Source: Streptomyces purpureus
GTDB lineage: Bacteria; Actinomycetota; Actinomycetes; Streptomycetales; Streptomycetaceae
Direction: 5' to 3'
Length of the DNA: 48,246 nt
NCBI RefSeq assembly: GCF_014648195.1
Contig: NZ_BMQQ01000008.1
Span: forward strand, 69,738 to 117,983
A program made the position numbers and the translations under genes. The notes beneath the pieces were generated by a model. The model ran no database searches, was not told where the DNA came from, and worked only from the letters and a program-made list of their open reading frames with translations. How positions within the stretch are numbered: the stretch's first letter is position 1; every line of letters starts with the position of its first letter. Positions 16,206 to 23,489 of the stretch are shown one piece after another.

Positions 16206-16385
16206 AGGCGGCGCGTCCGCACCCCGGCGGGCCGCCGGGCCGCGCTTCTCGCCCGCCGGACGGCGGTCCCGGACTCGACGGGCCGCCAGGCGGCGTATCC
16301 CGGCACCCCGCCTGGCCGGCGGGGCCTTGCAACTGCACGCGGCGGGCCGCCGGGCAGGGCATCCCGCAGGCGGCGCGTCCGCACC
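16206..16385. repeat. GC-rich direct-repeat cluster between convergent genes
   Basis: An 18-bp sequence (AGGCGGCGCGTCCGCACC) occurs at 16206-16223 and again at 16368-16385. A diverged copy (AGGCGGCGTATCCCGGCACC) is at 16288-16307, so the period is about 81 bases. CGGGCCGCC-type blocks recur between them. It fills the 231-bp gap between the mqnC operon and the anti-sigma-like gene. No ORF was seen; it may include a bidirectional terminator. Confidence 0.5.
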
Positions 16386-16416
16386 GGCCGCGCCGCCGGG
16401 CTCCCGCGCGCCGTGC

Positions 16417-17220
16417 TCAGCCTCCGACGACCGAGGTGTCCTTCTTCTGGACCGGGTGCTCGTCCGCGTACGTGAGCAGGTCCGTGAAGCGCCGGTCGCG
16501 GACGACCGTCAGGAGCGCTTCGGTGGTGACCGGGCTGGAGACGGCCGGCTGGGTCTTCGTCGGCTCGGCCGCGGTCACCGACAGTGAGGCCCGGCTGCGG
16601 CCGTGGCGGAGGCCGACCTCATAGCCGTACGTGTCCGGCCCCATCATCATTTTCAGGGCCCGCGCGGTACGCCCGCCGCCGAGGTCCACCATCGAGCACG
16701 TCAACCGCTTGTCCTGGACGCTCGGGCAGGGCTGCGGCTCGTCGTCGGCGGGCGCCACGGACAGGAACAGCGGGAAGGTCCGTCCGCCCGCGGTGATGCG
16801 GTACTGCCGCACATGGTCCGCCACCGGCCGGACGTCCGTGACGGAGTCCGGCAGCAGCTCGTCGAGGAGGGCCGCCGCCCGCTGCTGGAAGTCGGCCAGA
16901 CGCTGCCGCTCCGCGTCGGGCACCCGCGCCGGCGGCTGCTGGCCCGGCGTCGGTTCCAGGGTGACCGGTGTGCGGTACGCGGAGGGGGAGGGCGAGGGCG
17001 GCGCGGCGGGGATCGGGACCTGGGAGGCCGTACCGGGCAGCAGGGTCAGCCCGAGCGCCGTCGCCGTCACGACGGCGAAGCTGCCCGCGACCACGGCCAG
17101 GCGGGCACGGGCGACGCGCCTGCGGCCCTGGCGGATCGCGAGCGGTACGAGGTCGGGCAGGGGCGGCAGGTCGTCGGTCGTGCGGTCCATGGCGCTCTTG
17201 ACGATCGTTTCGTCGTCCAC
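16417..17220 (-). CDS. membrane protein downstream of SigE-type sigma factor (anti-sigma-like)
   Basis: A 267-aa single-pass protein. A short cytosolic N-terminus (~40 residues, with a DDLPPLPDLVPLAIRQGRR segment) precedes a membrane helix (about 44-63) and a Pro/Ser-rich spacer, then an external domain of ~180 residues with two cysteines (QPCPSVQDKRLTCS). GTG 17220 is chosen because GAGG lies six bases upstream and the gene then begins eight bases after the sigma-factor stop. The order sigma factor then membrane protein is the usual one for an ECF sigma/anti-sigma pair. However, no zinc-binding anti-sigma motif (HxxxCxxC) is present, so calling it an anti-sigma factor is inference from position. 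Confidence 0.7.
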   Translation of the reverse strand: MDDETIVKSAMDRTTDDLPPLPDLVPLAIRQGRRRVARARLAVVAGSFAVVTATALGLTLLPGTASQVPIPAAPPSPSPSAYRTPVTLEPTPGQQPPARVPDAERQRLADFQQRAAALLDELLPDSVTDVRPVADHVRQYRITAGGRTFPLFLSVAPADDEPQPCPSVQDKRLTCSMVDLGGGRTARALKMMMGPDTYGYEVGLRHGRSRASLSVTAAEPTKTQPAVSSPVTTEALLTVVRDRRFTDLLTYADEHPVQKKDTSVVGG

Positions 17221-17228
17221 GGTGGGCC

Positions 17229-17756
17229 TCAGCTTCCGGTGGCGTGGTGGTCGGTGGCGTAGAGATGGGCTTCGCCGAGGCGGTCGCGCAGCCGGGCGAG
17301 CGAGCGGGAGCACTGGCTCTTGACCGTCGACTCGCTGCAGCGCAGGAGTGAGGCGACGGTCTCCACGCTCAGGTCCTCCCAGTACCGCAGGACGACCATC
17401 GCGCGGGCCCGGGGAGGCAGCTCCGCGAGCGCGGCGAGCAGGGTGACCCGCAGATCGGCGTGGGCCGCCAGGGGGGCCGGCCCGAGCCCGCCGGTCCTGG
17501 TGAACGCCAGCAGGTCGCGCAGCCCGCGCCGCCGCTCCGCGAGGAACGTACGGGTCAGTACCGTCTTCGCGTACGCGTGCGGATGATCGGCCGCCGCCAC
17601 CTTCCGCCAGTGCTGGAACAGCTTGGCGAGGGTGGTCTGGGTGAGATCGCGGGCGGTCTCCGCGTCGCCGCAGAGCAGATACGCCGTGCGGTAGAGCCGC
17701 TGCTGACCGGCGCGGGCGAACTCCTCGAATCCGTCCGAGCCGTGCGGTGCCGGCAT
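17229..17756 (-). CDS. SigE-family ECF RNA polymerase sigma factor
   Basis: A 175-aa ECF sigma factor. Region 2 is at about 9-75 ([20 protein letters not shown], then [14 protein letters not shown]), typical of the Streptomyces SigE-family group. Region 4 is at about 110-160, with [20 protein letters not shown] and helix-turn-helix [18 protein letters not shown]. It directs polymerase to a small regulon. ATG 17756 is used because AAGGGGG precedes it; ATG 17777 is in frame but badly placed relative to any ribosome site. It lies eight bases ahead of the membrane-protein gene and is divergent from menG. A perfect 12-bp palindrome (17793-17804) lies upstream and may be an operator. Confidence 0.9.
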   Translation of the reverse strand: MPAPHGSDGFEEFARAGQQRLYRTAYLLCGDAETARDLTQTTLAKLFQHWRKVAAADHPHAYAKTVLTRTFLAERRRGLRDLLAFTRTGGLGPAPLAAHADLRVTLLAALAELPPRARAMVVLRYWEDLSVETVASLLRCSESTVKSQCSRSLARLRDRLGEAHLYATDHHATGS

Positions 17757-17792
17757 CGCGCCCCCTTCTGTGTCCATCTCTTGGTGTCCGAC

Positions 17793-17804
17793 GTCAGGCC
17801 TGAC
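17793..17804. promoter_or_regulatory. perfect 12-bp palindrome upstream of the sigma-factor gene
   Basis: GTCAGGCCTGAC is fully self-complementary and lies 37 bases upstream of the sigma-factor start in the sigma/menG divergent region. Possible operator or part of the sigma-factor leader; no known consensus is matched. Confidence 0.3.
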
Positions 17805-17894
17805 TGTCACCCCTCCTTGAGTCCCGGGCGCGGGAAAAGGTTGAAAGGCGATTTCGGCGGAGAGGGCTCCCGGGAGTCCCCCGGGGGCGGCTGC

Positions 17895-17900
17895 CACAAT
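17895..17900 (+). promoter_or_regulatory. -10 element of menG, probably leaderless
   Basis: CACAAT ends six bases before the GTG start of menG, with no ribosome site between. This is the same arrangement as mqnA. Confidence 0.4.
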
Positions 17901-17906
17901 GGCCGG

Positions 17907-18602
17907 GTGACCCGAGCATCCCTGGACAAGCAGCCGCACGAAGTCGCCTCGATGTTCGACGACGTCGCGGCCAAGTACGACCTCACCAACGATGTCATCT
18001 CGCTCGGCCAGGCCCGGCGGTGGCGCAAGGAGGTCGCCAAGGCGGTCGGTGCCCGGCCGGCCGAGAAGGTCCTGGACCTGGCGGCGGGTACGGGTACGTC
18101 CTCCCTGCCGTTCGCGGCGACCGGGGCGTACGTCGTGCCGTGCGACTTCTCCCTCGGCATGCTCCGGGAGGGCAAGAAGCGCCACGCGTGGCTGCCGCTG
18201 ACCGCAGGCGACGCCACGAAGCTGCCCTTCCGGGACGGTGTCTTCGACGCGGTGACGATCTCCTTCGGCCTGCGCAACGTCCAGGACACCGAAGGCGCGC
18301 TGCGCGAGCTGTACCGGGTGACCAAGCCCGGCGGGCGCGTGGTGATCTGCGAGTTCTCGCACCCGACGTGGGCGCCGTTCCGGACGGTGTACGAGGAGTA
18401 CCTGATGCGGGCGCTGCCGCCGGTGGCCCGTACGGTCTGCTCCAACCCGGACGCCTACGTCTACCTCGCCGAGTCCATCCAGTCCTGGCCGGACCAGCCG
18501 TCGCTGGCCGGGCTGCTGGGCAAGGCCGGCTGGTCGAAGGTGGCCTGGCGCAACCTGACCGGCGGGGTCGTCGCCCTGCACCGGGGCTTCAAGGACGCGT
18601 AG
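17907..18602 (+). CDS. menG: demethylmenaquinone methyltransferase MenG
   Basis: A 231-aa SAM-dependent methyltransferase of the UbiE/MenG family, which performs the last step of menaquinone synthesis by methylating the naphthoquinone ring. Motifs: [20 protein letters not shown] at the N-terminus, SAM-binding [28 protein letters not shown] (a family signature) and a C-terminal GGVVALHRG. The length is standard. GTG start at 17907. The stop codon overlaps the GTG of the glutaminase gene by one base (TAGTG), so the two are coupled. It is divergent from the sigma-factor gene. Confidence 0.94.
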   Translation: MTRASLDKQPHEVASMFDDVAAKYDLTNDVISLGQARRWRKEVAKAVGARPAEKVLDLAAGTGTSSLPFAATGAYVVPCDFSLGMLREGKKRHAWLPLTAGDATKLPFRDGVFDAVTISFGLRNVQDTEGALRELYRVTKPGGRVVICEFSHPTWAPFRTVYEEYLMRALPPVARTVCSNPDAYVYLAESIQSWPDQPSLAGLLGKAGWSKVAWRNLTGGVVALHRGFKDA

Positions 18603-19513
18603 TGGACTACCAGTCGGTGCTGGAGCGGATCGCGCAGGACGTCGCCCCGCTGATCGGCAGCGGTACCCCCGCCGCGTACATCCCGGCCCTCGCCGACGTC
18701 GACCCGCGGCAGTTCGGGATGGCGCTGGCCGACCTGGACGGCACGGTGTACGGGGTCGGGGACTGGCAGGTGCCGTTCTCGACCCAGTCGATCACCAAGG
18801 TCTTCGCGCTCGCCCTCGCCCTGGCCGAGGGCGGCGACAGCGTGTGGGACCGGGTGGGCCGGGAGCCCTCCGGCAACCCCTTCAACTCGCTGGTGCAGCT
18901 GGAGTACGAGAACGGCATCCCGCGTAATCCGTTCATCAACGCCGGCGCGCTCGTCGTCACCGACCGGCTCCAGACCCTGACCGGCGACGCCAGCAGCGAA
19001 CTGCTGACCTTCCTCCAGCAGGAGAGCGGCAACCCCGACGTCGGCTTCGACGCCGAGGTCGCCGCCTCCGAGCACGACCACGGCGACCGCAACGCCGCCG
19101 TCGCCCACTTCATGGCCTCGTACGGCAACATCGACAACCCCGTGCCCGCGCTCCTCGACCACTACTTCTGGCAGTGCTCGATCGAGATGAGCTGCGCCGA
19201 CCTCGCCCTGGCCGCCCGGTTCCTGTCCCGGCACGGGCTGCGCGCCGACGGCTCACGGCTGCTGACCCGCAGCGAGGCCAAGCAGATCAACGCCGTGATG
19301 CTGACCTGCGGGACGTACGACGCGGCAGGGGAGTTCGCCTACCGCGTCGGACTGCCCGGCAAGAGCGGCGTCGGCGGCGGGATCGTCGCCGTCGTGCCCG
19401 GCACCTGCACACTCGCCGTGTGGAGCCCGGGCCTTGACGCGCGCGGGAACTCCGTGGCGGGCGTCGCGGCGCTGGACCGTTTCACCACCCTCACCGGCCT
19501 GTCCGTCTTCTGA
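18602..19513 (+). CDS. glsA: glutaminase (GlsA type)
   Basis: A 303-aa serine-dependent beta-lactamase-fold glutaminase that converts glutamine to glutamate and ammonia in the cytosol. The active-site serine is in FSTQSITKVF (S-x-x-K). Other signatures are NPFINAGAL, the Tyr of ASYGNIDN, MLTCGTYDAAGEFAYRVG and GLPGKSGVGGG. The length is typical of bacterial GlsA without the ankyrin or STAS extensions. The GTG start shares its G with the last base of the menG stop codon, so translation is likely coupled. The metabolic reason for coupling to menaquinone synthesis is not obvious. Confidence 0.94.
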   Translation: MDYQSVLERIAQDVAPLIGSGTPAAYIPALADVDPRQFGMALADLDGTVYGVGDWQVPFSTQSITKVFALALALAEGGDSVWDRVGREPSGNPFNSLVQLEYENGIPRNPFINAGALVVTDRLQTLTGDASSELLTFLQQESGNPDVGFDAEVAASEHDHGDRNAAVAHFMASYGNIDNPVPALLDHYFWQCSIEMSCADLALAARFLSRHGLRADGSRLLTRSEAKQINAVMLTCGTYDAAGEFAYRVGLPGKSGVGGGIVAVVPGTCTLAVWSPGLDARGNSVAGVAALDRFTTLTGLSVF

Positions 19514-19524
19514 CCAGTTGTCCC

Positions 19525-19557
19525 AGAGGTCCAGGACTTGCCCTAGAGGTCCAGGAC
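19525..19557. repeat. 13-bp direct repeat at the end of the acetyltransferase gene
   Basis: AGAGGTCCAGGAC occurs at 19525-19537 and 19545-19557, period 20. The second copy codes for the last residues (VLDL) of the acetyltransferase; the first lies just past its stop codon, as if the 3' end had been duplicated. It fills the small gap between two convergent genes. Confidence 0.5.
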
Positions 19558-20070
19558 GTACCGCCGGGCCGGATTCCCGCCCGGGGTGCGCACTTCCTCC
19601 GCGAGCCGCATGCCGAGGCGCTCCGCCACCGCCACCGAGCGGGCGTTGCGGGCGTCGATCATCGCGCAGACCCGGGTCAGACCGGCCGCCCGGACCCGCT
19701 CGACGGTCGCGGTGGCGGCCGCCGTCGCGTACCCCCGGCCCCAGTGGGCCCGCCCCAGCCGCCAGCCGATCTCGATCTCGCCGACCGGGCCCCAGGCCTT
19801 CTCCTCGGGCCAGGGCTGGGCGCCGGTGAAGCCGACGACCTCGCCGTCGTCGTCGAGCAGCGTCCACAGGCAGAAGCCCAACCGGGCGTCGTGCAGCCGC
19901 TGTCGGGCGGTGAACTCCTCGTAGACGGAGAGCTCGGCCGGGCCGCCATGGAACTCCATGACGTCCGGGTCGTCGAAGACGCGGTGCCAGGCGTGGGCGT
20001 CCTCGTCGGTGGGCACACGCAGCCGCACGGCGGGCAGCGGCCGGGAAGGTGAAGTCGTCGTGCTGGTCAT
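19543..20070 (-). CDS. GNAT-family N-acetyltransferase
   Basis: A 175-aa GNAT enzyme of the RimJ/RimL-like group. It has LRVPTDEDAHAWHRVFDDPDV at the N-terminus, a central EIGWRLGRAHWGRGYATAAA that includes the acetyl-CoA-binding loop (GRGYAT), and NARSVAVAERLGMRLAEE as the C-terminal signature. It would acetylate an amino group on a protein or small molecule; the substrate is unknown. ATG 20070 (MTSTTTSPS) has GGAAGG about ten bases upstream; ATG 20091 is an alternative. It is divergent from the reductase gene and convergent with the glutaminase gene. Confidence 0.88.
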   Translation of the reverse strand: MTSTTTSPSRPLPAVRLRVPTDEDAHAWHRVFDDPDVMEFHGGPAELSVYEEFTARQRLHDARLGFCLWTLLDDDGEVVGFTGAQPWPEEKAWGPVGEIEIGWRLGRAHWGRGYATAAATATVERVRAAGLTRVCAMIDARNARSVAVAERLGMRLAEEVRTPGGNPARRYVLDL

Positions 20071-20107
20071 CAGGCGGCCCTTCCGATTCATGATCTCTCT
20101 CGCTGCA

Positions 20108-20113
20108 TAGACT
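20108..20113 (+). promoter_or_regulatory. possible -10 element of the reductase gene
   Basis: TAGACT lies 54 bases before the GTG at 20168 in the 97-bp divergent region. It is flanked by TGCA on both sides. The -35 is poor. Confidence 0.3.
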
Positions 20114-20167
20114 GCACATGTTCCGTGCCGATTGGGCACCCCTTATCGAGCCTTCGGGAGACCCGAC

Positions 20168-21451
20168 GTGACCGAGCCCCTCTCCGAACACACCGCGGAT
20201 GTGATCGTCGTCGGGGCAGGCCCGGCCGGCTCCACGACCGCGTACTACCTCGCCAAGGCCGGGCTCGACGTCCTGCTCCTGGAGAAGACGGCCTTCCCCC
20301 GCGAGAAGGTCTGCGGCGACGGACTGACCCCGCGCGCCACCAAGCAGCTCGTGGCGATGGGCATCGACATCTCCGAAGAGGCCGGCTGGCTGCGGAACAA
20401 GGGCCTGCGGATCATCGGCGGCGGCGTCCGCCTCCAGCTGGACTGGCCCGACCTCGCCTCGTACCCGGACTACGGCCTGGTCCGCAAGCGCGACGACTTC
20501 GACGAGCAGCTGGCCCGGCAGGCCCAGAAGGCCGGCGCGCGGCTGTACGAGCAGTGCAACGTGGGCGCGCCGATCGTCGACGACCGCACCGGCCGGATCA
20601 CCGGCGTGAAGGCCAAGCTCGGCGACGAGAAGCGGGAAGTGACCTTCCACGCGCCGCTCGTGGTCGCCGCCGACGGCAACTCCACGCGGCTGTCCCTCGC
20701 CATGGGCCTGCACCGCCGCGAGGACCGGCCGATGGGCGTGGCCGTGCGGACGTACTTCACCAGCCCCCGCCACGACGACGACTACCTGGAATCCTGGCTG
20801 GAGCTGTGGGACCGGCGCGGCCCGCAGGACCGGCTCCTGCCCGGCTACGGCTGGATCTTCGGCATGGGCGACGGCACGTCCAACGTCGGCCTCGGCATCC
20901 TCAACTCCTCCTCCGCCTTCCGCGAGCTGGACTGGCGCGAGGTCCTCAAGGCGTGGTGCGCCTCCATGCCGGAGGACTGGGGCTTCACCCCGGACAACAT
21001 GACGACGTCGATCCGCGGCGCGGCCCTGCCGATGGCGTTCAACCGCCAGCCGCACTACACCAAGGGCCTGCTCCTCGTCGGCGACGCGGGCGGCCTGGTC
21101 AACCCGTTCAACGGCGAGGGCATCGCGTACGCCATGGAGTCCGGCCAGATCGCGGCCGACGTCATCGTCCAGGCGCACGCCCGGGCCACCCCGGCCCAGC
21201 GCGAACTGGCGCTGCACAACTACCCGAAGATCCTCAAGGACACCTACGGCGGGTACTACACGCTGGGACGCGCCTTTGTGAAGATCATCGGTAACCCGAA
21301 GATCATGAAGATCGCGACGCAGCGCGGCCTGACCCACCCGGTCCTGATGAAGTTCACGCTGAAGATGCTCGCCAACCTGACCGACCCGACCGGCGGTGAC
21401 GCGATGGACCGCATCATCAACGGCCTCTCGAAGGTCGCCCCGAAGGCCTGA
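20168..21451 (+). CDS. geranylgeranyl-reductase-family FAD oxidoreductase (possible menaquinone tail reductase)
   Basis: A 427-aa FAD enzyme of the geranylgeranyl reductase family, which saturates isoprenoid double bonds. It has dinucleotide-binding VIVVGAGPAGSTTAYYLAKAG at the N-terminus, the family phrase KVCGDGLTPRATKQL, a second FAD-binding GLLLVGDAGGLVNPFNGEG and GIAYAMESGQ. Streptomyces menaquinones are partly hydrogenated, and mycobacterial MenJ of this family reduces the menaquinone side chain. The position between menG and nuo, in a window rich in menaquinone genes, makes the same role likely. That is inference, as phospholipid or carotenoid prenyl groups are alternatives. GTG 20168 follows GGGAGA. 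Its last 35 bp overlap the 3' end of the opposite-strand regulator gene. Confidence 0.88.
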   Translation: MTEPLSEHTADVIVVGAGPAGSTTAYYLAKAGLDVLLLEKTAFPREKVCGDGLTPRATKQLVAMGIDISEEAGWLRNKGLRIIGGGVRLQLDWPDLASYPDYGLVRKRDDFDEQLARQAQKAGARLYEQCNVGAPIVDDRTGRITGVKAKLGDEKREVTFHAPLVVAADGNSTRLSLAMGLHRREDRPMGVAVRTYFTSPRHDDDYLESWLELWDRRGPQDRLLPGYGWIFGMGDGTSNVGLGILNSSSAFRELDWREVLKAWCASMPEDWGFTPDNMTTSIRGAALPMAFNRQPHYTKGLLLVGDAGGLVNPFNGEGIAYAMESGQIAADVIVQAHARATPAQRELALHNYPKILKDTYGGYYTLGRAFVKIIGNPKIMKIATQRGLTHPVLMKFTLKMLANLTDPTGGDAMDRIINGLSKVAPKA

Positions 21452-22433
21452 GCGGCCCCCGGAAGCTCTGCCGGTAGTGCGTCGGGGAGACCCCGACGCT
21501 GCGGGTGAAGTGGTGGCGCAGGTTCGCCGCAGTGCCGAGCCCGCTGAGTCCGCCGATCCGCTCCACGGGCAGATCGGTGGACTCCAGCAGCGCCTGGGCC
21601 CGTGCCACCCGCTGCTGGAGCAGCCACTGGAGCGGGGTGGTGCCGGTGGCCTCGTGGAGCCGGCGGTGGAAGGTGCGGGTGCTCAGCCGCGCCCGGCGGG
21701 CCAGCTCCTCCACGGTCAGCGGCTCGTCGAGGTGCTCGGTGGCCCACTGCAGGACCGGCCCGAGGCTGTCGTCGTCGCTGGGCGGCAGCGGCGCCTCGAT
21801 GAACTGCGCCTGCCCGCCGGTGCGGTGTGCGGGGACGACCATGCTGCGGGCCAGCTGGTTGGCGACGGACGCGCCGAGATCGCGGCGGACCAGGTGCAGG
21901 CAAAGGTCGAGGGCGGCGGTGGCGCCGGCGCTGGTGAGCACGTTGTCCTCGTCGGTGTAGAGCACCGAGTCGTCCACGATCACCTTCGGGTACCGGGCGG
22001 CCAGTTGGGCCGTGTGCTGCCAGTGGGCGGTGGCCCGGCGCCCGTCCAGGAGCCCGGCGGCGGCCAGCGCGAAGGCGCCTGTGCACAGCGACACCATCCG
22101 GGCCCCGGCCGCGGCGGCCTCGCGCAGCGCCGCCACGAGCTCCGCGGGCACCTCGCGGCCCTCCTCGACGACGGAGTCCGGGACGGACGGCACGATGACC
22201 GTGTCCGCGCCGACGAGACCGTCCAGGCCGTGTTCCGTACGCAGGAAGAAGCCGGGCCCTGCGGCCGGTGCGCCCATGCCGCACAGGCGCAGCTCGTACC
22301 AGGGGTCGGCCAGCGGGTGCGGGATGCCGAACACGGCACACGCGATCGACAGTTCGTACATCTCCCAGAGGGACATTCCGGGCGCGGCACCCTTGTCCTG
22401 GACGACGGCGACGGCGACGGTTCCAGCGCTCAT
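21417..22433 (-). CDS. GlxA/FtrA-type transcriptional regulator (DJ-1/PfpI domain plus AraC HTH)
   Basis: A 338-aa regulator. The N-terminal ~190 residues are a DJ-1/PfpI (class I glutamine amidotransferase-like) domain: VAVAVVQDKGAAPGMSLWE, and ARMVSLCTGAFALAAAGLLDG with the conserved nucleophile-elbow Cys. The C-terminal ~110 residues are an AraC-type DNA-binding region (VEELARRARLSTRTFHRRLHE, and IGGLSGLGTAANLRHHFTR). Family members usually sense small molecules and activate nearby genes. It is divergent from the imine-reductase-like gene, whose 120-bp shared upstream region holds an inverted repeat, so it probably controls that gene and itself. Confidence 0.9.
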   Translation of the reverse strand: MSAGTVAVAVVQDKGAAPGMSLWEMYELSIACAVFGIPHPLADPWYELRLCGMGAPAAGPGFFLRTEHGLDGLVGADTVIVPSVPDSVVEEGREVPAELVAALREAAAAGARMVSLCTGAFALAAAGLLDGRRATAHWQHTAQLAARYPKVIVDDSVLYTDEDNVLTSAGATAALDLCLHLVRRDLGASVANQLARSMVVPAHRTGGQAQFIEAPLPPSDDDSLGPVLQWATEHLDEPLTVEELARRARLSTRTFHRRLHEATGTTPLQWLLQQRVARAQALLESTDLPVERIGGLSGLGTAANLRHHFTRSVGVSPTHYRQSFRGPLRPSGRPSRGR

Positions 22434-22446
22434 GCCCCGACCCTAC

Positions 22447-22479
22447 GGCAGGAATTTTGCGTGGATGGGCAGTCCTGCC
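22447..22479. promoter_or_regulatory. inverted repeat in the regulator/imine-reductase divergent region
   Basis: GGCAGGA (22447-22453) and TCCTGCC (22473-22479) form a perfect 7-bp inverted repeat with a 19-base spacer, starting 14 bases upstream of the regulator start. A perfect 10-bp palindrome CTTGCGCAAG follows at 22515-22524. Candidate operators for the GlxA-type regulator. Confidence 0.35.
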
Positions 22480-22553
22480 ACTGTCGTCGCCCCCCGCCCC
22501 CTGAGAACGTGGATCTTGCGCAAGGAACCACTGGATAAAGGGAGTCAAGGGAC

Positions 22554-23420
22554 ATGGCACGCGAAAAGGTCACCGTCATCGGACTGGGGCAGATGGGATC
22601 GGCGCTCGCCGCGGCCTTCCTCGACGCCGGGCACCCCACCACCGTCTGGAACCGCACGCCCGGCAAGGCCGACGCGCTCGTCGAGCGGGGCGCCGTACGC
22701 GCCGAGACGGTCGCCGTGGCCGTCGCCGCGAGCGAGCTGGTCGTCGTCTGCGTCCTCGACTACCCGGCCGTACGCGACCTGCTGGCCCCGGTCGTCGCCG
22801 CGCTGCCCGGCCGGGCGGTGGTCAATCTGACCACCGGCTCGCCCGAGCAGGCCCGCGAGGAGGCCGCCTGGGCGGCCGGCCACGGCTTCGCCTACCTGGA
22901 CGGCGCCGTCATGACGACCCCGCCCGGCATCGGCGACAGCGCCAACATGATCCTCTACAGCGGCGCCCCCGAGGTGCTGGCCGCGCACCGCGACGCCCTG
23001 GCCGTGCTCGGCGACCCGGTCGACCTCGGCGCCGACGCGGGTCTGGCCTCGCTCTACGACGCCGGACTCCTCGGCCTGATGTGGTCGGTCTTCGGCGGCT
23101 GGCTGCACGCCACCGCCCTGGTCGGCGCGGACGGCGTGTCCGCAAAGGAGTTCACGGAGGTCGCCAACCGCTGGCTGCGGACAGTCTCGTGGTTCATGAC
23201 CGGGTACGCGGACCAGATCGACACCGGCGTCTACCCGGGCGACGACGCCACCATCGACGTTCAGGTCGCCGCCATCGGGCATCTGCTGCACGCGGGCGAG
23301 GACCGGGGCATCGACCCGCGCCTGCCCCGGCTGCACCTGGAGCTGATGAAGGGCGCGGTGGCGGCCGGGCACGGCGGCGACAGCTACGCCCGCCTGATCG
23401 AGACGTTCCGCGGCCGGTAG
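22554..23420 (+). CDS. imine-reductase-like NADP-dependent oxidoreductase
   Basis: A 288-aa protein of the 3-hydroxyisobutyrate/6-phosphogluconate dehydrogenase superfamily, closest in layout to bacterial imine reductases. Rossmann motif VTVIGLGQMGSALAAAFLDAG, then NRTPGKADALV, where the R/T pair suggests NADPH preference. The C-terminal helical domain has ASLYDAGLLGLMWSVFGG, whose Asp occupies the position of the proton donor in well-studied imine reductases. The classical Lys of hydroxyisobutyrate dehydrogenases is not apparent, which favours imine reduction. ATG 22554 is preceded by a GGGAGTCAAGGGA purine-rich stretch. Likely under the divergent GlxA-type regulator; natural substrate unknown. 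Confidence 0.82.
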   Translation: MAREKVTVIGLGQMGSALAAAFLDAGHPTTVWNRTPGKADALVERGAVRAETVAVAVAASELVVVCVLDYPAVRDLLAPVVAALPGRAVVNLTTGSPEQAREEAAWAAGHGFAYLDGAVMTTPPGIGDSANMILYSGAPEVLAAHRDALAVLGDPVDLGADAGLASLYDAGLLGLMWSVFGGWLHATALVGADGVSAKEFTEVANRWLRTVSWFMTGYADQIDTGVYPGDDATIDVQVAAIGHLLHAGEDRGIDPRLPRLHLELMKGAVAAGHGGDSYARLIETFRGR

Positions 23421-23430
23421 CCGGCACGCG

Positions 23431-23469
23431 CGAAGGGCCGTCACTCCCCCGAGGAGTGACGGCCCTTCG
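23431..23469. terminator. bidirectional hairpin terminator between convergent genes
   Basis: A perfect 17-bp stem (23431-23447 with 23453-23469, from CGAAGGGCC to GGCCCTTCG) surrounds the five-base loop CCCGA. It lies ten bases past the imine-reductase stop and 20 bases past the NlpC/P60 stop. There is no strong T-run on either side, as is common for Streptomyces. Confidence 0.8.
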
Positions 23470-23489
23470 TCATGGTGTGAGGGGCCGGG

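Noticed and set aside
16186..16416. Insertion sequence or attachment site in the repeat-rich gap
   Set aside because: No transposase or integrase remnant, no terminal inverted repeats, no target duplication and no tRNA.
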